Shown piece by piece: positions 25,627 through 36,700 of a stretch of DNA of 64,000 bases. Source of the stretch: Butyrivibrio sp. AE3009 (GTDB lineage Bacteria; Bacillota; Clostridia; Lachnospirales; Lachnospiraceae); contig NZ_ATVS01000018.1 in NCBI RefSeq assembly GCF_000420845.1, forward strand, positions 1 to 64,000. The letters are read 5' to 3'. The stretch's first letter is position 1; every line of letters starts with the position of its first letter. The notes under the pieces were generated by a model. The model did not search any database. It was not told the origin of the DNA and was given only the letters and a program-made list of their open reading frames with translations. A program made the position numbers and the translations under genes.

Positions 25627-26814
25627 TTGCAGAAAATTACCGATAGGGCACCTGTAATGGATGGATACCGTATGCCGGCTGAGTTCGCACCTCATGACGG
25701 CACGATCATGATATATCCTGTAAGACCCGGAAGCTGGGGAAAGGACCGAAGCGCTGCCCTTAAGGCTTTTGGTGACATTTTTTTGGAAATATTAAGGAGA
25801 GAAAATCTGTATCTTCTTGCCAGCAAAGAGGATTTCGAGGAGGCAAGACTTTTCCTGGATACTCTTATCGTCAAGATGAAGGTTCAGGGAACAGATGAGG
25901 ATACTCTTAAGCTTATGGAGGACAGATGCCTTATCCTGCCCATAGAGTCTGATGACGCCTGGGCAAGGGATGTGGGACCAACCTTTGTATCAGGCGGTGA
26001 CAAGCAGATAAGAGGAATAAACTGGAGCTTCAACGCCTGGGGCGGCGAGGTGGACGGTCTCTATGCCTCCTGGGACAAGGACGATAAGGTGGCAGAGAAA
26101 TTCCTTGATATGTGCGAGATAGATTTTTATGATGCTGCGCCTTTTGTACTGGAGGGTGGTTCCATTCATTCAGATGGGGAAGGAACTGTGATGGTTACAG
26201 AGTCCTGCCTTCTGAGCAAAGGAAGAAATCCCGGGCTTACCAAGCAGCAGATTGAGGATATTCTAAAGGAGTATCTGGGAGCGAAGAAGGTTCTGTGGCT
26301 CCCCTATGGAATATATAACGATGAGACCAATGAGCACGTAGACAATGTCTGCGCCTTCACATCGCCCGGAGAGGTGGTTCTTGCCTGGACTGATAAGGAG
26401 GATGATCCCCAGTATGAGATGTCCAAGGCTGATTTTGAGTATCTTGAGAGTGTGATCGATGCAAAGGGGAGAAATATCACGGTTCATAAGCTTCCGATTC
26501 CCGATAAGCCGGTAACAATAACCAAGGAAGATCTTGACAACTACGTCTTTGAAGAAGGCGAAGATGAGAGAGAAATTGGAGAAAGACTTGCAGCCAGCTA
26601 CGTAAACTTTTATTATATTAACGGTGCTGCTCTGGTTCCTCAATTTGGTGGGGATAACGCAGAGAGCGATAAGAGAGCACTGGATATTCTCGGAAAACTC
26701 TGCAAAGACAGAGAAGTGATCGGTATTGACGCCAGGGCAATACTTCTTGGCGGTGGAAATATTCATTGCATAACGCAGCAGATCCCTGAGAATGATCTGG
26801 GGAAGCAACAGTAA
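25627..26814 (+). CDS. aguA: Agmatine deiminase
   Basis: Hydrolyses agmatine to N-carbamoylputrescine and ammonia. The guanidine-modifying fold is seen in [14 protein letters not shown] near the start, [14 protein letters not shown] and [14 protein letters not shown]. The catalytic Cys is in [15 protein letters not shown] at the very C-terminus. The 395-residue length is slightly above the usual 340-370. The start is a TTG at 25627, five bases after AAAGGAG; an ATG at 25657 is possible but leaves the ribosome site too far away. aguB follows 25 bases on. Confidence 0.93.
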   Translation: MQKITDRAPVMDGYRMPAEFAPHDGTIMIYPVRPGSWGKDRSAALKAFGDIFLEILRRENLYLLASKEDFEEARLFLDTLIVKMKVQGTDEDTLKLMEDRCLILPIESDDAWARDVGPTFVSGGDKQIRGINWSFNAWGGEVDGLYASWDKDDKVAEKFLDMCEIDFYDAAPFVLEGGSIHSDGEGTVMVTESCLLSKGRNPGLTKQQIEDILKEYLGAKKVLWLPYGIYNDETNEHVDNVCAFTSPGEVVLAWTDKEDDPQYEMSKADFEYLESVIDAKGRNITVHKLPIPDKPVTITKEDLDNYVFEEGEDEREIGERLAASYVNFYYINGAALVPQFGGDNAESDKRALDILGKLCKDREVIGIDARAILLGGGNIHCITQQIPENDLGKQQ

Positions 26815-26839
26815 ATCTAGGAAATTAAGCAGGTACAAA

Positions 26840-27739
26840 ATGAGAACAAAGGTTAAAGTTGCCTGTATTCAGTACGCCTGTGACAGAGGGGCGGTATCTG
26901 ATAAGGAGCAGGTAAGAAGAAGTATAGAAAAGGCAGGGGAGCTGGTTAGAGAGGCAGCAGCCTGCGGAGCGCAGATAATTCTTTTGTCGGAGTTATTCGA
27001 AAGAAAGTATTTCTGCCAGGAGAGGCGCTATGATTATTATGATTATGCCGTTCCTGCCATGGAAAATGAGGCTGTGAAATACTTTAGTGAGCTGGCAGCA
27101 GAGCTCTTTGTGGTAATGCCTGTAAGCATCTATGAGAGGGACGGTAATGTCCTGTATAACTCAGTGGTTATGCTGGATGCGGACGGTAAGAGCCTTGGAG
27201 TATACAGAAAGACTCATATTCCGGATGATCATTATTATCAGGAGAAATTCTATTTTACCCCCGGTGATACCGGATTTAAGGTATTTAAGACAAGATATGG
27301 CAATGTTGGCGTTGGAATCTGCTGGGATCAGTGGTTCCCGGAGACCGCAAGATGCCTTGCGATTCAGGGAGCGGATATTATTCTGTATCCTACGGCCATT
27401 GGTTCGGAGCCTATTCTTGATGTGGACAGTTCGGGGCACTGGATGAGGACTATGCAGGGGCATTCTGCGGCCAATATCATTCCGGTGGCAGCAGCCAACA
27501 GAATTGGAACAGAGAGTGTTGAACCCTCCAAGGAAAACGGCGGGCAGAAGTCCAGTCTTTGCTTCTACGGAAACAGTTTTTTGACCGGCGAGACAGGTGA
27601 AGTTATTGCAAGGGCTTCAAGGGACAAGGAAGAGATCATTTATGCTGAATACGATTTTGCACAGATAAGGGAGAACCGCCTGTCCTGGGGATTATTCAGG
27701 GACAGAAGACCGGACTGCTACGGCGAAATCACCAAATAA
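26840..27739 (+). CDS. aguB: N-carbamoylputrescine amidase
   Basis: Nitrilase-superfamily enzyme that turns N-carbamoylputrescine into putrescine, CO2 and ammonia. The Glu-Lys-Cys triad is visible in LLSELFERKYFCQ, YRKTHIPDDHYYQEKF and GVGICWDQWFPE. Also typical are GAQIILLSELFE and RTMQGHSAANIIPVAAANRI. I chose the ATG at 26840 (299 residues, the family length). An earlier in-frame ATG at 26792 would overlap aguA and add 16 residues with no family match. It completes the agmatine-to-putrescine route with aguA. Confidence 0.93.
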   Translation: MRTKVKVACIQYACDRGAVSDKEQVRRSIEKAGELVREAAACGAQIILLSELFERKYFCQERRYDYYDYAVPAMENEAVKYFSELAAELFVVMPVSIYERDGNVLYNSVVMLDADGKSLGVYRKTHIPDDHYYQEKFYFTPGDTGFKVFKTRYGNVGVGICWDQWFPETARCLAIQGADIILYPTAIGSEPILDVDSSGHWMRTMQGHSAANIIPVAAANRIGTESVEPSKENGGQKSSLCFYGNSFLTGETGEVIARASRDKEEIIYAEYDFAQIRENRLSWGLFRDRRPDCYGEITK

Positions 27740-27771
27740 GAAACAGATTAGAAGGAAGAATATAGAAAGTT

Positions 27772-28671
27772 ATGGAATATAAGGATTATATGGTAAGAGC
27801 TACTGCGGGAAATGCGCAGATCAGAGCTTTTGCAGCAACAACAAGGGACCTGGCTGAGTACGGAAGAAAGGTCCACGGGCTGTCACCCATAGCGGCAGCA
27901 GCTCTTGGAAGACTTATGACAGGTACAGTTATGATGGGCACAATGATGGATAACGATGAGGACCTTATCACCGTCAAGATGGATGGCGACGGACCTCTTA
28001 AAGGCGTCCTTGCAACCGCCGACAATAAGGGCAATGTCAAGGGCTATGTGTCCAATCCCTACGTAATAATGGAGCCCAATGCAGCAGGACATCTCAATGT
28101 GGGCGGTGGTATCGGTGAGGGTACTCTTACCGTTATCAGAGACATGGGAATGAAGGAACCCTACGTGGGACAGGTTCCCCTCTACACTGGAGAAGTGGCA
28201 GAGGATCTCACTTATTATTTCACCAAGTCAGAGCAGACTCCATCTTCAGTTGGACTGGGTGTTCTGGTGGAGAGAGAGGATCTGTCGGTTATCGCATCCG
28301 GCGGCTTTATTATTCAGCTTCTTCCTTTTGCTGAGGAGGAGACAATCAGTCACCTGGAGGAGAATCTCAAGAAGTTCACATCTGTAACGGATATTCTCAA
28401 GGCCGGCAAGACTCCGGAGGAGCTGCTTAAGATAGTTCTTGATGGTTTTGACATTGAGTTCACTGACAAGATAGACCTTAACTTCTACTGTAACTGCGAC
28501 AGGGACCGAGTTGAGAGAGCTCTGATGCTCATCAGCGAGAAGGATATCGAAGAGATGATCGGAGATGGCAAGGAGATAGAGATGTGCTGCCAGTTCTGTA
28601 ATAAGAAGTACACCTTCAGCGTTGATGAACTTAAGGAAATCAAGATCAAGGCAAAGTCAGCAAAGAAGTAA
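27772..28671 (+). CDS. hslO: Hsp33 redox-switched chaperone
   Basis: The 299-residue chaperone is activated by oxidation. The C-terminal zinc switch is present as CNC near residue 239 and CQFC near residue 271, so four cysteines can hold zinc when reduced. The N-terminal domain (MVRATAGNAQIRAFAATTRD, then GLSPIAAAALGRLMTGTVMM) is standard. It lies 32 bases after aguB and is probably the last gene of that unit, before a strong terminator. Its presence fits an anaerobe that meets brief oxidative stress. Confidence 0.95.
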   Translation: MEYKDYMVRATAGNAQIRAFAATTRDLAEYGRKVHGLSPIAAAALGRLMTGTVMMGTMMDNDEDLITVKMDGDGPLKGVLATADNKGNVKGYVSNPYVIMEPNAAGHLNVGGGIGEGTLTVIRDMGMKEPYVGQVPLYTGEVAEDLTYYFTKSEQTPSSVGLGVLVEREDLSVIASGGFIIQLLPFAEEETISHLEENLKKFTSVTDILKAGKTPEELLKIVLDGFDIEFTDKIDLNFYCNCDRDRVERALMLISEKDIEEMIGDGKEIEMCCQFCNKKYTFSVDELKEIKIKAKSAKK

Positions 28672-28710
28672 TTATTAGGAAAATATTATCAGATTATAAA
28701 AATAGTGTGA

Positions 28711-28757
28711 AAATTGATGGCTGGTAGATTATAATTAATCCAGCCATCAATTTTTTT
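28711..28757 (+). terminator. Terminator of the nspC-aguA-aguB-hslO unit
   Basis: A stem of eleven perfect pairs (28714-28724 with 28740-28750) can extend into the flanking A and T runs; seven Ts follow. Confidence 0.9.
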
Positions 28758-28790
28758 ATGGTAAAAAACTGAAAATTTAAGGAGGTAAGT

Positions 28791-30452
28791 ATGAAAAAGT
28801 ATCACATCAAAAGAGTGCTTGCATTTGTAATGGCACTGACTATGCTGTTTACACTGAGATTCCAGGCAGCAGTTTCGCTGGCAGCTCCATCCGTTCCGGC
28901 AGACATCAGATCCATAACAACTGTAGCAGCGGATCTATCCGGCAAGACAATTATTCTTCACACCAATGATATCCATGGTGCAGTAAGCAAATATGCTTAC
29001 ATTGCATCAGTCAAGCAGAACTTCCAGAGCAGAGGTGCTCAGGTTATCCTGGTAGATGCAGGCGATTACAGCCAGGGAACACCTTATGTTAATACATCCA
29101 AGGGTCTTGACGCCGTTAAGATGATGAATGCGGCAGGTTATGACCTTGCAACCCTGGGCAATCACGAGTTTGATTTTGGCTACTACAAGCTTATGTCCAA
29201 CTTAAGCCAGGCTAAGTACAAGACCATCTGTGCAGATGTCCTTGGGGCAGACGGCAAGCCCATCGTAGATCCCAATTATATGTACACAACCCACTCAGGA
29301 GTTAAGATCGGATTCTTCGGAATGGAGACTCCTGAGACCCAGACAAAGGTTCATCCCGGTCTCATCAAGGGAATCACCTTCCTCTCCAAGGGACAGCTTG
29401 CGACCTGTGCCCAGGAGCAGATTGATACCCTTAAGGCTCAGGGAGCAGATCTTGTTATCTGTCTTGCACATCTTGGAATTGATGATGAGTCTGCAGGCGA
29501 TGGTCACAGAAGTATTGACCTTTATTCCAAGATTAAAGGCGTTGACCTTATGATCGACGGTCATTCCCATACTGTTATGACCGCTGGCCCCAAGGGAGAG
29601 CCTATTCAGTCAGCAGGAACCAAGGCTGAGAACATCGGCGTAGTGATTATAGATGATGCCAGCAAGAAGATAGAGGACAGATTCCTTCTTAACTACGACA
29701 AGCTTCAGCAGGAAGTAACCACAGCAGCCAAGGCTAACGAACTGTTCAAGGCCATCGACAACCAGTACGGTGTTGTATTTGCCAAGTCAGAGGTTAAGCT
29801 CAACGGCGCCAAGGACCCCGGCAACAGAACAGAGGAGACCAACTTGGGCGACCTTATCACAGATGCTATGAAGTGGAGCATTCTTAAGGCTCCCGGAGCT
29901 CTTACCGTTGATGCTGATCACGTTGTTGTTATCACCAATGGCGGTGGCATCCGTGCTACAATCGAAGCCGGCGATGTTACCATGAAGGATATCAACACAG
30001 TACTTCCTTTCGGAAACACTGTAGCTGTAGTATATGTAACCGGAGCTGAGCTTCTTGAGGCTCTTGAGGCTTCCACTTTCTGCACACCTAAGGCTATTGG
30101 TGGCTATCCTCAGACAGAGGGCATCAAGTTTACAATTGATACAACCAAGGCCTTCAAGCAGGGACAGGCTTATCCTGCATCCACCTACTACAAGCCCGCT
30201 GCTATCAGCAGAGTATCAATCGAGAGCATCAACGGACAGCCCTTCTCAGCTACAGATACCTATGCAGTTGTAACCAACAACTTCTGCGCTGCAGGTGGTG
30301 ATACCTATTATTCATTTGTAAGCGCCAGCTCTCAGTTTGACACAGGTATTGTTCTTGATGAAGCTGTAATTGAGTATGTTAAGGAAGTTCTTGGAGGCAA
30401 GATCACAGCAGCCAAGTATGGCGCTCCAAGAGGAGATCAGACTCAGAAATAA
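28791..30452 (+). CDS. Secreted 5'-nucleotidase / cyclic phosphodiesterase-like protein
   Basis: A signal peptide (IKRVLAFVMALTMLFTLRFQ and on to an AAPS-type cleavage region near residue 33) precedes a metallophosphatase domain: HTNDIHGAVSKYAYIASVK (residue 55), LVDAGDYSQGTPY, TLGNHEFDFG (about 125), CLAHLGIDDES and IDGHSHTV. A 5'-nucleotidase C-terminal domain follows (about 340-530; NLGDLITDAMKW, ITNGGGIRATIEAGDVTMKD). The enzyme should remove phosphate from extracellular nucleotides to feed the cell. No LPxTG or repeat anchor is visible, so it is probably released. AAGGAGG precedes the ATG; stand-alone gene between two terminators. Confidence 0.9.
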   Translation: MKKYHIKRVLAFVMALTMLFTLRFQAAVSLAAPSVPADIRSITTVAADLSGKTIILHTNDIHGAVSKYAYIASVKQNFQSRGAQVILVDAGDYSQGTPYVNTSKGLDAVKMMNAAGYDLATLGNHEFDFGYYKLMSNLSQAKYKTICADVLGADGKPIVDPNYMYTTHSGVKIGFFGMETPETQTKVHPGLIKGITFLSKGQLATCAQEQIDTLKAQGADLVICLAHLGIDDESAGDGHRSIDLYSKIKGVDLMIDGHSHTVMTAGPKGEPIQSAGTKAENIGVVIIDDASKKIEDRFLLNYDKLQQEVTTAAKANELFKAIDNQYGVVFAKSEVKLNGAKDPGNRTEETNLGDLITDAMKWSILKAPGALTVDADHVVVITNGGGIRATIEAGDVTMKDINTVLPFGNTVAVVYVTGAELLEALEASTFCTPKAIGGYPQTEGIKFTIDTTKAFKQGQAYPASTYYKPAAISRVSIESINGQPFSATDTYAVVTNNFCAAGGDTYYSFVSASSQFDTGIVLDEAVIEYVKEVLGGKITAAKYGAPRGDQTQK

Positions 30453-30496
30453 TCTTTATCCTTAAATAAATACGTTTACTCAGTATAAACATAAGA

Positions 30497-30537
30497 GCCG
30501 TAGTCTTAGCAGAAATGCCGGGACTACGGCCTTTTTT
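30497..30537 (+). terminator. Terminator of the 5'-nucleotidase gene
   Basis: GCCGTAGTC (30497-30505) pairs with GACTACGGC (30522-30530), followed by CTTTTTT. Confidence 0.9.
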
Positions 30538-30540
30538 ACA

Positions 30541-30773
30541 TGTGATATTTAGAATCACCAAAAATATTTAAGAAAAATTTATAATGGTCAAAAATGCAAA
30601 GTTTAGCTTATAAATTAAGTCGCAATAAAAGAGCAAATTGCATAAAATAACGACATGTAAATAATATTTTTTGTCACTTTTATCTGTCTGCGATCCTGAG
30701 GGGGATTGTTTTACCTATCAAAATGTGACAAAAGAAAAAATCAACGGGGAAATGAAAAAGGAGGATTGTTGGA
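30541..30773 (+). other. AT-rich leader region before the giant surface protein
   Basis: About 230 bases without a gene. A TATAAT at 30580-30585 could serve as a -10 box but lacks a good -35. A GAGGGGGATTG stretch and two G-rich patches lie nearer the gene, and AAAGGAGG marks its ribosome binding site. No recognised riboswitch consensus is visible. Confidence 0.35.
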
Positions 30774-33700
30774 ATGCATAAGGGGTTTAACGGACGCGTT
30801 TCCAAAGGAAAGGGAATGGCCTGCTTTCTTGCCATAACCATGGCCGCGTCAAATCTGTCCGCGATAGCGAACGGCGTAACAGCTTTTGCAGCGGAAGATG
30901 AGACCTTGCTGGAGATCAGTGAGGAGGATTCGCAGGAAAGCGCAGAGGAACTAATTCTTGAGGAGGAGCCGGAAGAGGAGGCTGATTTCGAGGAAGAAAT
31001 CCAGCTGCAGGAGGATGAACCTGATACTGTCATGACTTCTTCAAAGGTTCTTGCTTCAGGGGGCGGACTGATCGCTGACCAGGGAGATGAAGGTTATGCG
31101 AACTACATGGAAGACCAGGTCATCGCTGACATAAAATTCGGCGAGGGCCAAAATGCTTCTTCCAGGGATGTTTACAGCAAAGATAAGGGCTACGGCTTCT
31201 CCGATGTGGATTATTCTACTGAGGCAAAGGGGTGGTCCGGTAATGTCTATTATCCGAGAGTGCCTGCAGTAACGGCCGGCGCTACTAATGTTAAGGACTA
31301 TGATTCTTATGTCGCCGTAGATTCCAAGATCTGGACTGAGACCGAGAGCTCAGGCTATGGCGTATATACCTATGAGACAACATCAACCTTTGATGTTGAT
31401 CTGTACAATGCAGATTACCTCGTGGAGGTAACTCTTACCAATCCCACAGGATCAGCATATACAGCAGCTCTTGAAGCTGAGGATATCTCCAAGAAGTGGG
31501 ATATTAACGTGGCTGCAGGTGATTCAGTTACAGAGAGCTTCGAGGCAAACCTTGTTGACGGTCAGCTGAACCTTAAGTTCCTTGGTGCAAGCAACGCAAC
31601 CAAGATGTCTGACGCCAAGACTACCACAGTATATGTATCTGAGGTGAAGATCACAAGACTTGCTACAGAGGCTCGTGGTGATAAGCCTACTGTTTTCGTT
31701 GCTTCTGATTCTACAGTTCAGACCTATGATGAATATTATTATCCTCAGACAGGCTGGGGACAGGTTCTTTCTTCATACTTCGGAGATTTCGTTGAGGAGA
31801 GAGAATGCGATGCCTGCGGCTACAGCCAGTCACAGACCTATGAGACGGAGAGCGTTATCGTTGAGAACAGATCAATCGGCGGACGTTCTTCCAAGTCCTT
31901 CATTGATGAGGGCAAGTTCGATGATATCCTTGAGGATATCAAGCCCGGAGACTATCTCCTGGTTCAGTGGGGACATAACGATTCTACATATTCAAGACCT
32001 AACAGATATGTATCCTCAGAGGATTTTGCCAAGTGGATCATGATGTATGTGGATGGTGCTTATGAGAGAGGAGCAACTCCTGTTCTTGTAACTCCGGTAG
32101 CTCGTTACAGCTACACAACAGATTCCAACGGCAATCTTGTTTCTTTTGCCAGCAACTTCGAGAGCTACCGTCAGGTAATGCTGTCACTTGCAAAAGAGTA
32201 CAACATTCCTTACGTGGATCTTACACAGCGTTCGATTGATGTCTGCAACAGCTTCGGTATTGAGGGCTCCAAGATGCTCTTTTTGAAGCTTGCAGCAGGA
32301 GAGGTGACTTCAGGAGCATATGCCGGCGGCGTGGATGACTCAACTCACCTTCAGTACTACGGAGCTCTTAAGTTTGCCGGCTGCGTTGCAGAGGGTATTC
32401 TTGATTACGCTGATGGCAAAGTAAGCGGCAGCGACGATCAGCTTGATGACCTTGCAGCCAAGGTTACTTTCAAATCCGCAACCGAAGCACCGGCTAAGCC
32501 CGAAGGCCTTGCCACAACTTCAGTTGGAGCAACCAGCATTTCGCTTGCATGGGAAGCTGCTCAGGGGGCAGAGCTGTATTACATCTACAGAGCAAAACTC
32601 GCCGAGGGACAGACAGCAGCAGATGTTAACTTCGAAGGCGCTGAGAAATACTCTGTATCAGGCAAAACCAGCTATGTTGATTCAAAGTGCGCAGGCGGTG
32701 CAACCTATGTATATGCCGTTGCAGGCTTTAACAGCTACGGTGTTGGTGAGTTATCCGACAAGATAGAGGTTGGCACCAAGAATGCCGGCTACAGATTCGA
32801 CTTTAACTATAACAATTCAGCTACTATGGAAGGCTGGACCGGAGTTAATCAGAATGAAATGTATGACGCAGCCAAGGGTTACGGCTGGATCAAGGCTCCC
32901 GGTAACGGCAGAGACAGAAAAGGAAACGGCAATTCAGATTCCTCCGCAATGGCTGATGATTTCAACATCGGAGCAGGAGAATTCGCGGTTGATCTTCCCA
33001 ACGGAACCTATGAGATCACAGTTTATGCTGCAGATCTTTTATCCGGAACCAGCACAATTAAGCCTGCTTATTCAGCAGAGGGAATCTCCATCGGTTCCAT
33101 CGCCTGCAAGCAGAGTCTTGGAAGCTGCACCGGAGTTGCCAAGGTAACAGATGGACAGCTTAATATCACAGTTGAGGGAACTAACCAGTATATTAACGGA
33201 CTTACCATAACCTCTCTTTTGGAGTCTCCCGGCAATCTGGCTATTACAGAGCTTTCTTTTGACAAAGGAACAGCAACCTTCCTTCTGTCCTTTACCAAGG
33301 TTAAAGAAGCAGTTTCCTACAATGTATATCAGAAGGGCGAGACAGACAGCGAATTCGTACTTGTTAAGAGCTATACAGCCCAGGAACTTATGGACAACGA
33401 GCTTGACTGCAGAGCAATGACAGCAACACTCGGTGAGACTTATTCATACTATATGACCTGTGTTGTAGCTGACGGAACAGAGTCCGCACCTAGTAACACG
33501 ATTGTTCAGGCAATGATGGATCCTTCTGCCAAGGCTCCTTCAGCACCTGTCAAGGTGGTATGTACAGATCCCGCAGAGGGAGAAACAGAGCTTAAGAACA
33601 GCATCAGCCTGACTTGGGAAGCTAATGCAACTTCTGAGAATATTCTTAAGTACATTATTTACAGATCAAACAAGCCTGAGTCAGATAAGGGCTTCAAGGA

Positions 33701-36700
33701 GTTTACCAAGGTTGGAGAATCCACTACAACAACCTTTACCGATGAGAGCGAAGGACTCTCCACCAACATTCATTACTACTACAAGGTAGCTGCAATGAAC
33801 GCAGGCGGTGTGTCTGAGATGTCTGAGACATGTATTACACCTATTGCCGGAACTCTTACAGCAGGCGGACTTGAGAGCTATGCTTCCAGAGCACTTGTAG
33901 CCATCAATCTCGCAGGTAATGCAGGAGCAGAGACTAAGGTTACCGCAACAGACAAGGACGGAAATGAGCTTACCAAGGGAGTTTATCTCTCCTGGAGAGC
34001 ATTCCCCAAGGATTTTGACGGCAAGACTCTTACTACTAGCTTCGATGTATACAGGAACGGAGCACTTCTTGTTTCCGGTCTTAAGGTTACCAACCTCGTA
34101 GACGAGGCAGGAACAGCAAACGATACTTATAAGGTTGTCGGATCCAATGATGATAACATGGCACTTACCGCAGTTGATACTGCTGTATGGGCACAGCAGT
34201 ATATCGAACTTGGACTTAATAGACCCGATGATGAGACAATGCCCGATGGCTCAACCTGCAGCTATACCGCCAATGATATGTCAGTGGGCGATCTTGACGG
34301 CGACGGCGAGCTGGAGCTTATTGTTAAGTGGTATCCAAGTAATGCACAGGACAACTCCAAGGGTGGATATACAGGAAAGACCTTCCTTGACGGTTATGAT
34401 GTCAACTTCGCAACAGGAGAGGTATCACAGCTCTGGAGAATCGATCTTGGCGTAAATATCCGTTCGGGTGCCCACTATACACAGTTCCAGGTATGGGATT
34501 TCGATGCTGACGGCATTGCTGAGATCGCAGTTAAGACAGCAGACGGAACCACAACCTACACAGGCAAAAACGGAGAACTTGTTGAAACAGGTTATGTTGG
34601 AGCCTGCAACAGTGATGCACTTCCCACAGATGTCATCAGTCCTGTAAATGACTACAGAAACAGTGGCGGATATGTTCTTGACGGACCTGAGTATTTCTCA
34701 ATGTTCAAGGGCAATACCGGTGAGCTTATTGATACAGTGGATTACATTCCTGCAAGAGGCTCAGTTGCAGCCTGGGGCGATGGCTACGGCAACAGAGTAG
34801 ACAGATTCCTTTCTGCAACAGCATATCTTAACGGAACAACTCCTTTTGCAGTATTTGCCAGAGGTTACTACACAAGAACAACACTTACAGCATATTACCT
34901 TACCAAGACTACTGATGATGAAGGTAACGAAACAGAGCAGATCGGTGTTTACTGGAAATTTGATACCAATGATCTTCCAAACGGACCTTCCCTTGAGGCT
35001 CAGGGTAACCATGGTCTGTCAATAAATGATGTTGATGGTGATGGGAAAGATGAGATCATCTATGGCTCACTTACAATCAATGATGACGGAACAGTAATGT
35101 ATTCAACCGGACTGGGACATGGCGATGCAATGCATGTTTCAGACTGGATTCCAAGTCACCAGGGTCTTGAGGTTATGGATGTTCATGAGCATGACAATGC
35201 AGCATATCATGTTGAGATTCATGACGCGGAGACAGGTGAAGTGATTACCGGCTACTACACAGGTAAAGATACCGGCAGAGGAATGGCTTCCGATATCGAT
35301 CCCAGAGCAGAGGGCGCAGAGTACTGGTCAATCGCTAATCCCAATTACACCGGAAGCGATGAGCCTGCATGGAATTCAAGAAATGGCAGCGTATTCGGAT
35401 CACTTTCAGGTCTTGTTGGAAAGACCGATAAGACAAATGATGCAATGGTAGAGCTCTCAAGCGGAGCAACACCTGCCGTTAACTTCTCAATTTATTGGGA
35501 CGGTGACCTTCTTGCTGAAACGCAGGATCACACCTTTAACCAGGCTGCATATGTGCCGCTTACAACCACCATTGAGAAGTGGGATTATGAGAGTCAGAAG
35601 TCAATAATGCTTTTTGAGTCATCGGAGGTTCATACCAGCAACGGAACTAAGGGTAACCTTGGCCTTGTGGCAGATATCCTTGGTGACTGGAGAGAAGAGA
35701 TAATTGCAAGAGATGCAGCTGACAGCAGTAAGGTAAGAGTATATGCCACAACAATTCAGACCGATTATGTAGTTCCTTGCCTTCTTACAGATCTTGCTTA
35801 CAGAGAAGGTGTTGCATGGCAGAATGTTGGCTACAATCAGCCCGCTCATACAAGCTACCTGATTTCTGAAGGCCTTTTGACATCACAGCTTACAGAGGGC
35901 AAGGTTGATCAGTCATCAGCTGAGATTGTATTTACAGCTGCTAATGACGGTTCAAGATATGGACATGACATTGAGGGCTATGAGATCTTAAGAGCCGATG
36001 TAACAGTTGATGAAAATGGCAATCAGACAGTATCCGATTATGAGACTGTTGCTACACTGACAATTGATGAGCTTAAGGCAGCATCAGGGGCAGAAAACGG
36101 TGAGACCAAGAAGATAATCACAGGCTATACCGACGGAGCAGCTATAAAGAAATATGACATGGGCTACAAGTCAGGTAATGCAGCCGGATTTGTCAGAGTC
36201 CTTGCTGATGACTATAACTCAGCTAGTGGCTACGGCTGGGCAGAAGGAACAGGTTCTGCAGTTAACTGGAACAGAGTAGGAGTAGGCATTGAAGACGCCG
36301 GAGAGACTCAGACAGATGTAGAAAAAGCCTGCTGCGATCTTGTAAGAGCAGACAATGAACTTAAGTTCCTTGTGGATGTTCCTGCAGGAAGCTACAGAGT
36401 TGATGTATATGCCGGCGCTGCATACAGCAACAATGCTTATGACAATGCAACCGTTGCAGTGAACGGACAGGATCTTGGAATTGTTTCACAGTCAGCGAAA
36501 GTTGCTGATATTGAAAAGACAGCCTATGTAACCTTTGAAGAGGCTTCGCAGATTGAAATTGTTTCCTCCAATGCGGGTGCGCTTGCAATTCTTAATGCAG
36601 TAGTTATTTCCGAGGCTACACCTGTTTATCAGGAGATTACGGAGGGAGATGAGACAGATACTACCGAAGTTTACTCCTTTACCGATAAGAATCTTATGGG

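Noticed and set aside
30541-30773. A possible riboswitch, such as c-di-GMP type, before the giant enzyme gene
   Set aside because: The conserved core sequences of c-di-GMP, TPP, cobalamin and SAM riboswitches are not seen; the region is just AT-rich with a few G patches.
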